From Cynocephalus volans (Eukaryota; Chordata; Mammalia; Dermoptera; Cynocephalidae), in contig NC_084463.1 of assembly GCF_027409185.1 (NCBI RefSeq), positions 72,401,852 to 72,465,851 of the forward strand: a stretch of DNA of 64,000 nt. Reading direction: 5' to 3'. Every line of letters starts with the position of its first letter. Position 1 is the first letter of the stretch. Positions 56,480 to 64,000 of this stretch are shown piece by piece. The notes under the pieces were generated by a model that had not been told where the DNA came from, did no database searches, and was given only the letters and a program-made list of their open reading frames with translations. Position numbers and translations under genes: made by a program.

Positions 56480-57090
56480 AACTTAATTCCCACTCTTCCA
56501 CTAAAACTCACGTCCTGAATCCAACCATTTCTCACCACTTCCACCGCCACCATCTTGATCATCCTCTCCCCTGGGTTATTAGAACTGCCCCCTAACTAAT
56601 CTCCCTACTTTTAAAAAACTTATTCAAGATCATGTCACTACTCTGTGTAAAACCTACAAGGACCTTATGTAATGTGGCTTCCCTGCTATCTTTCACTGAC
56701 TGTACCAGATGCAATGACCTCCCTTGTTGTTCCTCAAACATGCCTCATGACCTTTCAACCGGCTGTTGTGTTAAGCATGGAACATTCTCCCACCTTTCTG
56801 CACATATTCAAATGGCTCTCATCCTCAGTTCATTCAGGTCTCTGCTCAAGAGACATCAATTAGAGGTCTGCACTGGAGAAGCTATCTAAAATATCTCCCT
56901 CCACCCCCAGATAATTATTCTGACCCATACTGGTTTATTTTTCTTCTTTCTATTTTTAACTATATGACACACTGCATATTGGTTTATATTCTATAATTAA
57001 CAGAGCTAACAGGCCAGCCTATATTCTCATAATATAGAACAGTGCGTGGCACATAGTAAGTATTCAATATTAGTTGAGGGAATGAATGAA
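56480..57090 (+). repeat. L2 element, long 3' part
   Basis: CCAACCATTTCTCACC, CCCTAACTAATCTCCCTAC, AAGATCATGTCACTACTC, TTCAGGTCTCTGCTCAAG, GTGCGTGGCACATAGTAAG and GGGAATGAATGAA give almost the whole L2 3' region in order. A short CYN-like remnant (AGAGCTAACAGGCCAGCC) sits at 57002-57019 between two copies of TATATTCT. Confidence 0.8.
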
Positions 57091-58706
57091 CCTCTTTCCT
57101 CCTTGAAAGAAGTCTCCTCTACTCTCTCTCCCCACTACTAAGTCAGGTTTTCTTCCTCTCTACTTTCTCAAAACACTCAGTACATACATCTGCCATAACA
57201 TTTACTGCTACAACTATATAGAAAAAGTCTGTCTTGAGTTGATTCTGCAATTCTAGAGGCCATCACAGTATCTAGTACAGAGTAGGATATGTGATATTTA
57301 CTGAATGAATGATTTAGAAAGGGAAAAATACAACTGTCTCAAAGTAAAACTATGAGACTGTTAAAAATCATATTCCTGTTTGTCATGTTACAGCTGGATA
57401 AACTACCTAGAAGAAAAGGCCAAGTATAAACCCAGAAAACCTTCTAATACAATTTTTCAGACTTTCTTCAGTGCAACTTGAGTATTCTAGATTTTAACTT
57501 AAATAGCTTAGAGTTTTAGTAGGTTTATTTATAAAATATTAGCTTTCTGTAAAGTATTATTGAAGCAAAAACAAATAGCTTAAAAAACAAAACAAAATTC
57601 AAAAAGCTTACACTTCAGACTGTTCAAATAAAGCAACCACCTTGCATTAAAATTTTAATCTAAAGCAAGATTTACCACCTCCTTATCTTACTAACATCAA
57701 AAAAATATATTATTTTAGAAAACTCTGACTACTTTTGCAGGATTTATTCCATTTCACTTGTGCTGCCTATATATGGTAGTCTATGGATATCATTTTTAAA
57801 GAATTAGCATCTTAATCTTTCACACAAATATTCCTCCTATGAGTCATAAAATAACTGTAGCAATAGAGTAACCCAGAAGGATTTAGAAATCAGTGGGAAA
57901 GACAAAACTAATATTCCAACACTCATCAAGAGAAGAAATAAAACAGGCATTTTATTTGGTACTTAAATGTGAATAATTTAATCTCTTTCTCATTCTCTCT
58001 CCTCCAAAGCTGGGCACAGTTTCCAAAAATTTACAAATAATCACTGAAAAAAGTTGAACACAGACATTTCTATTTTTAAGCCCCACTATATGTAATAACT
58101 CACTTGACTAAGAGAGCTGTTGGCAATTATAGTCATGCATCTAAAACCTCTTTCTTTATATCCTTGTAGTCTTCTAAATTAATTTCTATTAGTTAAAATA
58201 ACAGAAGCTTATATCCTTTTCTGCTTTATTAGATTCAGTATTTACAATAAGATCTTGGTAACTTTCAGATTTCGAATTTACTTTCCTAAACGATTACTTC
58301 AAAGACTTCTAATAGACTTTGAAAAAATACTTGTTCTTTGTGCTCTAAGATCAGGTCAAGAGAATTCAATAATCTTGAGTTTCTATATATTTTCCCTTGC
58401 TTTAGAAGATAACCTCTAAAATAAAGCAAAAAGGACAGGAAAGAAAATCTTATTTGAAATAATTAAGAATATAACTAAGTATATAAGCACAGTACTCTCT
58501 CCAACACATTTGAGAGTTAGATAATTATTTTGCATATCAAGATTCTCAAATTAAAATATATCTTTTTAAAGATGCAGCACTATAAGAAAATACTGATCTG
58601 AGGCTACTGAAAAATTAAGTAACTCTGTGTACCCACCTCTCAATTAATTCGGGTTTCTTTGAAGAAGGAACGAAAAATAAAGACTTTTCTTTTAAAAATC
58701 TTAACT

Positions 58707-58770
58707 GGTTCAGATCCCCATACCAGCTAGCCTCCCCCCACCCCCAACACACCCCCAAAAAACAAAAACA
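58707..58770 (+). mobile_element. 5'-truncated CYN SINE
   Basis: GGTTCAGATCCCCATACCAG, CTAGCC, then a C-rich and A-rich tail. Confidence 0.6.
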
Positions 58771-58777
58771 TGACTGG

Positions 58778-58807
58778 AATCAGGTAATATCAAATCAGGT
58801 AATATCA
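58778..58807. repeat. 15-bp tandem duplication
   Basis: AATCAGGTAATATCA occurs twice in direct tandem. Confidence 0.95.
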
Positions 58808-59056
58808 AGAGTGATCCCAGTGGAGAAAGAGTGAAAGGCTCTCACCATCAGAGTAAAATAGAGTCCATTAGCTGTCTTGAAATGAGTGGAATGCTTCATT
58901 ATGCAGCAGTCAATAGCCATGATTAAAAAGTTCCACGTGTAAGCCATCACTGGGTTTAATAAAAAATTTCACAAAGAAATTTTTAAAATCTCCATATTTC
59001 CTACCTATTGCTTATTTGTATCTTTTATTGAAATGAAATAGGCTGATCTACATTTT

Positions 59057-59209
59057 TTTTTTTTTTTTTTTGGGGTCTTTTTGTGACCGGCCGCACCGCG
59101 CTCAGCCAGTGAGCGCACCGGCCATCCCTATATAGGATCCGAACCCGCCGTGGGAGCACTGCTGCGCTCCTAGTGCCGCACTCTCCTGAGTGCGCCACGG
59201 GGTTGGCCC
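59057..59209 (-). mobile_element. CYN SINE, GC-rich dimer type
   Basis: T tail, GTGACCGGCCGCACCGCGCT, TATATAGGATCCGAACCC, GGAGCACTGCTGCGCTCC hairpin, GGGTTGGCCC end. Flanking near-duplications CTGATCTACATTTT (59043) and CTGACCTACATTTT (59210), one mismatch. Confidence 0.9.
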
Positions 59210-59669
59210 CTGACCTACATTTTTAAGAAAGAAAAAGGGTGGTTGTTTCTATATTACCAACCATTTTTCAGGAACTTAATCATCAAATGAGTCTGGCCAC
59301 AAACTGTATAAAACAAACCAAGCCTCTCAAGGATTGGTTATACTGATTCTGGATTATTATGCTTTTGCTTTTACCATTTTTCCTTTGTCCTATGGCCAAC
59401 TTTTCTTAACTTACCTAAATTTCCAGACAAGGAAAAAAGAACACATTTTGTTTAAAAAACAAAAACTTTTTTTTGCTTAAAATATATTTGGGATAGGAAC
59501 TTGAGAGTAACTAATAAAACACACTGTCTCTGTCTCTCCATTGCTCTGATTTGGGACTTTACTTATTACAGTTTCATTCCTGTCTGATTTCACTTGTTCC
59601 ATATATTATGACTTTGGACTGACAATTTCCATCCTAATCAAGAACTTTCGGAAGAATCAGGAAATTTTT

Positions 59670-59837
59670 TTTTTTTTTTTTTTTAAAGATGACCGGTAAG
59701 GGGATCTTAACCCTTGACTTGGTGTTGTGAGCACCACGCTCAGCCAGTGAGCGAACCGGCCATCTGTATATGGGATCCGAACCCGGGGCCTTGGTGTTCT
59801 CAGCACCACACTCTCCCGAGTGAGCCACGGGCCGGCC
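59670..59837 (-). mobile_element. CYN SINE full dimer
   Basis: Left T tail, AAAGATGACCGGTAAGGGG, TTAACCCTTGACTTGGTG, then the second unit TGGGATCCGAACCCGGGGCC to GGGCCGGCC. Target duplications CAGGAAATTTTT lie at 59658-59669 and 59838-59849. Confidence 0.9.
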
Positions 59838-59908
59838 CAGGAAATTTTTGATTAATGTAAACCCCCTCCCCCCTGTATTTATAGTTAAACTCTAACATCT
59901 ATAACCAA

Positions 59909-59960
59909 ACAGAAATTCTAAGTGAATCTAAAAGACAGAAATTCTAAGTGAATCTGAAAG
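59909..59960. repeat. 26-bp tandem duplication
   Basis: ACAGAAATTCTAAGTGAATC and following bases occur twice, 26 bp apart, with one difference. Confidence 0.95.
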
Positions 59961-60149
59961 CCAGAGATAACCCACTGCACTTGGATAAGAGTCAACAACC
60001 CATATTTGACAGTAGAAAGCTTATAGAGATAAACATAGTCCTAAAGACAATGTGGTCAACAGGAAGTAACTGTGGCTATCAGTTACTATAAATTGATTAA
60101 ATTATAAAATATCAGACCACATTAACTTACCCGTTATATATGCAAGATA

Positions 60150-60405
60150 CCATACCAAATACTGTATATTGTCAATAATTTCCATGTGCCAATTAAGTGA
60201 TACAGACTGTGTCATTTAATCCTCACAACAGCCCTATGAGTTCGGTGTTACTATTATTGTTGCTATCCCATTTTCCATGTGAAGAAATTGAGGATAGGTA
60301 GATATAGTAATTTGTCCAAGATCTCATAAGCAATAAGTGACAGGTGGTATTCAAACCCAGGTCCACCTGCTTTCAAGAGCCCTTGGTCTTAACCCTTATT
60401 CTAAG
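60150..60405 (-). repeat. MIR element
   Basis: TCATTTAATCCTCACAACAG, CCCTATGAGTTCGGTGTTAC, GTGAAGAAATTGAGG, TTTGTCCAAGATCTCATAAG, TTCAAACCCAGGTCCACCTG in antisense MIR order. Confidence 0.85.
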
Positions 60406-60569
60406 TTGTCTCTCAGTTTCAAAAGAGAAAAGCAAAACTTCGAAGTTATGAATTGTAACACATAAAGTAGGCATTATCAACACCTAAAACTTATCAGTTC
60501 TGCAACTTCTCACATATCTTTACCCTCTTCTGTGCTTTTTAAAGTTAAAAACATTGTACCAATGTTTTA

Positions 60570-61210
60570 CCTGTCAATTTTTTTATGGAAACATAATTGA
60601 TTATACATACTTTCGGAATACAGAGTTGAATATCAATACCTGTGTACAGTGTGTGATGATCGAATTATAATTAGCATATTCATCATTATAAAACACAATC
60701 ATTCTTTGTGCTCATTAAACAATTTCTTGCTAACCCTCCTTCCCTCCCCCACCCTCTCCCCCCCTTTCCACCTTTAATAACTACAGTTCTGAACACTCCT
60801 TCTGAAAGTTCGAAGTGTTGTGATTCTTCCTTCCTTTCTCTTTCTTTTCTTTTTTTATTCATTTCTTTTTTTTTTTTTTTTAGCTCCCATTTACGAATGA
60901 CGACGTGTATTATTATTGCTCTTTCTGTGCCTGGCTTACTTCAGTTAACATAATTTTCTCTAAGCTCATCCATGCTGTTGCAAATGGCAGAATTTCATTC
61001 TTTTCTACAGCTGAGTAGTACGGTATTGTGTATATATACCACATTTTCCTTATTCAGTTGTCTGTCAATGGACATTCCACATCTTGGCTATTGTAAATAC
61101 AGCTACAATAAACATGGGCGTGTAGGTATCCCTTCCACATGATGACTTCCAATCCTTTGGGTATATACTCAGTAGAGGGATTGTTGGACTGTATGGTCTA
61201 CCTGACATTT
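60570..61210 (-). mobile_element. L1 3' end (mammal-wide or older subfamily)
   Basis: Antisense L1 3' UTR (GTGTGATGATCGAATTATAA, TTAGCATATTCATCATT), then ORF2 end: CATCCATGCTGTTGCAAATG, CAGCTGAGTAGTACGG, CTATTGTAAATACAGCTAC, CCTTTGGGTATATACTCAGT. It is cut at the right, so a 5'-truncated insertion on the minus strand. Confidence 0.8.
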
Positions 61211-62504
61211 TTACGTTTCACATCTATTTTCTACCTATCATTTTTCTTGGTAATAATCTAATCTCTCTTTCCTATTTGGTCTTGTATGTTCTGAGAGATT
61301 ACACAAAGCAGGAGTAATACAACACACAAACATTAAGACAGTTCTATATTGCACTTTGCTTGCTTCTGAACGTGTGTGCCCCACCCCACCCCCGCTGCAA
61401 TGAAGGCACTTGCACATTCCCCTAACATGCATCACCTTCACAATCAAGAGGGCATGTTCTCCACCCATCTTGAGGTATTCCTAGGAATTCCATGCAGTTT
61501 TTCTGAATAGGGAAATCAGAAAGTGCTGCATTAGTAGATTGGGTAAATTAAGTCAAGCAAATGCCAATAGTTTCTAATTTTAAGAACATAAAAACAATGA
61601 ATCCTTTAAAATATACCTGTAATAGGACATACTGGCTTTGGATTGTTACCAAATGGACATTTTTAAAAATCAGATAAAGGTTAACTGATCTTGCTTAATG
61701 TAAATCAAGGCTTAGGATTTTTAATGATCCTAAATGCTACCAACCTTTTGGTACACAGTTATTTCCGGATCATCTCAGAGTACACTTTCCTGACTTTTAC
61801 TTTAAGATTTAGTAATCTTGTGGATCAGTGTTAACAAGTTACTACTAAAAAACTTAATACATCTTATACACGTAGAAATACCACTTTTCTCTCCCCAAGT
61901 CCTTATTTTCTAATATCAAACAAAAAAAACACTGAATATGTATCTAACTCTCAGTATGTAGAGAACTATTTTATATAGATCCCAAGCATGTATCAAAATG
62001 CTATTAAATTAATATACTATAAGCATAATAACTTATTTATATTATAATATAACTTTTAAAGGGCAACCACCTCAAGTAATTTAATAGACCAGGACTTATA
62101 TATGTGTGTATATATCATGTATTTTAATACAGAATCAAGTAAAACAGAACCATTATCTTACTGAATTATTCAAACTTCCTTTCATTTTTATTTCTTTTCC
62201 TAACCTTTAAAATTCCTTTCACAAAGTTCATTGTAATTTACCTGCCACTTAACTGGCACAGCTATAGAATACAAATTAATCTTCTTCACAGGATGTGGTG
62301 AATCTTGCCTCTAGAAACTTTTTCAGGTGTATATTTGTTTTGCGTGATTTCTCAATTATACATATTTGGGAATTTGCCCAATTACAAAACACAGGTCTCC
62401 AGTCTAGTAATGAAATCCATCATTTCAACCATGTATTTTGAAAGAGGACTTGTAAAAACAAAATCTCTTATCATTCTGCTAAACCAAATTAGACTTAATG
62501 AAAG

Positions 62505-62575
62505 AAATGAGATTTCATAGAATCTTAGAATTGGAATGTATCTCAAAAAAATCTTTCAGTCTAGTCAATCATTAA
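62505..62575 (-). repeat. Possible CR1/L3 fragment
   Basis: TTCATAGAATCTTAGAATTG, GAATGTATCTC, CAGTCTAGTCAA resemble the antisense CR1-L3 3' end. Confidence 0.4.
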
Positions 62576-62615
62576 AAATTATGCAGAAGAGTAGCAGAAA
62601 AAGGGGGATCCAATC

Positions 62616-62625
62616 AAGATGGCGG
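62616..62625 (+). promoter_or_regulatory. YY1-type site at L1 start
   Basis: AAGATGGCGG, 13 nt into the L1. YY1 binding here is known to set the start of human L1 transcription; the motif is the same. Confidence 0.6.
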
Positions 62626-63392
62626 AATAGACGGTTCGCAGCGCCACTCTCTCCCACAAATCAACCAAATTTACAACTATAAATATGTAACATCAGCCAA
62701 GCCGGGGCTGCTGGAGCTCAGGGGAAGAGGACTTACGGAGTTCATGAAGGAAGGAGAAACTACGATGAGAGAAAGAAAAAGCTGCTCTGAGCATTTCGGG
62801 CCACGGCTGCTTTACGGCCGGAGCTGATAAGCGCAAGGAGCAGGAGCCAGCAGAAGCTGCAGCTGTGCCCTTCGGATGGAGTTACTAGGAGGCAGCAAGA
62901 CTGCTAATAGGGTTCCTATAGATCCATGCAGGAACGAGGAGCCAGAACAACTGAAAAAAGGGAGCCACTCAGAGGCCAGTGAGTCATCGCAAGGGACCAG
63001 CACAGAGCCCATCCCAAGTGTTTGCAGCACAGGTGGTGGTGGAGACGTGCCCACCTGGGGAACACTAGGACACAGCAAGGACAGCCGATCTGTCCCCCAA
63101 TCAGCACAGGACCTCTCAGAGGAGACTGGTCAGGAATGCAGAATTGCATGGGTTGCAGTTTGATGAAAAAACTCAGGCCCAGATCAGAGATTCTACAGAA
63201 TACAGATCCACCAGGTCTCTGGAGAGCCAGAAGTACCTATAAGGTCATCCATTAAACCCTGAGCTGCACAAAAAGCCTTCCCTAGGGAAACGGCAGCAAA
63301 GTAGCAATTTAAACAACCACACAGCTCAATTACTGGTTCCCACAGGAAGTTCCCCCCGTGTTAGAAGCAAAGGACAAAAAATTAGTTCTGGC

Positions 63393-64000
63393 CCAGGCAC
63401 ACCACCAGCACCTTGGGGCCTGCCTCGGAGCTGGAAACTTGGATCTGGGGACCCCATTCTCACTTCCAGGCAAACCGCACCTGTGCCTTGGAGCCAGCCT
63501 GGGGACCTGAAGCATGCAGAAGGGGACTGGACCCCCCCTCCCACAACCAGGCACACCACACCAGCACCTTGGGGCCTGCCCAGGGATCCGAGGCAAGGAG
63601 AAGGGGGCCGGACCTCACTCCTACAACCAGGCACACTCAGCCAGTGCCTTAGGGCTCACCCAGGGACCCGAGGTATGAAGTTGGGGACCAGACCACCCTC
63701 CGACGACCAGGCACAACATGCCAGCACCTCGGAGCCCACCCAGAGACCTGGGGCAAGGAGAAGGGGAATGGTCCTCTTTCCCACAACCAGGCACACCGCA
63801 CCAAAGCTTCAGGGCCCACCCAGGGACCCGAGGCACGGAGAAGGGGACTGAACACCCCTTCCCACAACCAGGCACACCAAACCCGTGACTCGTGGCCTGC
63901 CCATGGTCCTGGGGCACGGAGATGGGGACTGGACCTCTCTCCCACAACCAGGCACACCAAGCCAGTGCCTTAGGGCTCACCCAGTGACCCGAGGCATGGA
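63393..64000 (+). repeat. 80-bp tandem array in the L1 5' UTR
   Basis: The marker CCAGGCAC (CCAGGCAA in unit 2) recurs at 63393, 63466, 63547, 63627, 63707, 63787, 63868 and 63948: spacings 73, 81, 80, 80, 80, 81 and 80. Each unit continues with a CCTTGGGGCCTGCCC-type block, GGGACCCGAGGCA and AAGGGGACTGGACC. At least 7.6 units are seen; the array continues past the edge. Units differ by roughly 10-25 percent by eye. Confidence 0.92.

Larger units (their letters stand above)
62603..64000 (+). mobile_element. L1 5' UTR, 5'-complete, runs off the window
   Basis: It begins GGGGGATCCAATCAAGATGG, the usual start of mammalian L1 5' UTRs, including a YY1-type motif. About 770 bp of unique GC-richer leader follow (GGCCGGAGCTGATAAGCGCA, GGCCAGTGAGTCATCGCAAG, GTAGCAATTTAAACAACC), then an 80-bp tandem array. 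ORF1 would lie beyond the edge. Open frames here, on either strand, rotate with the 80-bp unit and are not proteins. Since only full-length or inverted insertions keep the 5' end, a near-full L1 is likely. Confidence 0.8.

Noticed and set aside
62812..63980. Many overlapping open frames of 70-122 codons on both strands at the right edge
   Set aside because: They lie in an L1 5' UTR and its 80-bp array. The unit is not a multiple of three, so the same words reappear in rotating frames; no protein family fits.
63393..64000. Regular repeats that could suggest a CRISPR array
   Set aside because: The whole 80-bp unit is repeated with no unique spacers, in a mammalian L1.

Overview
The window is nuclear DNA of a placental mammal. 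It carries the 3' half of the Hippo-pathway co-activator gene YAP1 on the minus strand. Six coding exons can be read with exact splice sites and phases; in the human 9-exon scheme they are exons 4 to 9. They encode residues 230-504 of the 504-residue isoform: second WW domain, coiled coil, activation domain, LATS/CK1 degron and the C-terminal PDZ ligand. The visible protein matches human YAP1 as far as I can recall it.

The repeats suggest a colugo (Dermoptera, Galeopterus or Cynocephalus). About 23 insertions belong to one SINE family built only of tRNA-Ile-like units (monomers, dimers and a GC-rich dimer with a truncated second unit), which fits the CYN SINEs described from flying lemurs. 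Older repeats shared by all mammals (L2, MIR, MER5, Tigger, MaLR, old L1) agree with a mammal. The species call is an inference from the SINEs only.

Layout: 1-5.6 kb is DNA downstream of YAP1 with L2/MIR relics and one CYN SINE. 5.6-9.23 kb is the long YAP1 3' UTR, free of recognisable SINEs. Coding exons lie at 9.2-9.5 (exon 9), 11.3-11.4 (exon 8), 15.0-15.1 (exon 7), 26.7 (exon 6), 29.2-29.4 (exon 5) and 47.0-47.1 kb (exon 4). The rest is intron. 47.1-64 kb is part of intron 3; exon 3 and everything upstream lie beyond the window. At 62.6 kb to the right edge an L1 on the plus strand begins, with an intact-looking 5' UTR (YY1-type start motif) followed by an array of 80-bp tandem repeats that runs off the edge.

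There is one protein-coding gene here. The known isoform switches can be read directly: exon 4 (114 nt) and exon 6 (48 nt) are frame-neutral cassettes, and exon 5 has two donors 12 nt apart (optional VRPQ). Exons 7 and 8 additionally end in GTTGGT tandem donors 4 nt apart, where use of the second site would truncate the protein. The observations most worth following are the 80-bp L1 promoter array, its placement where an antisense promoter would fire into YAP1 exon 4, the tandem donors, and a GC-rich CYN subfamily whose anticodon arm is replaced by a long hairpin.
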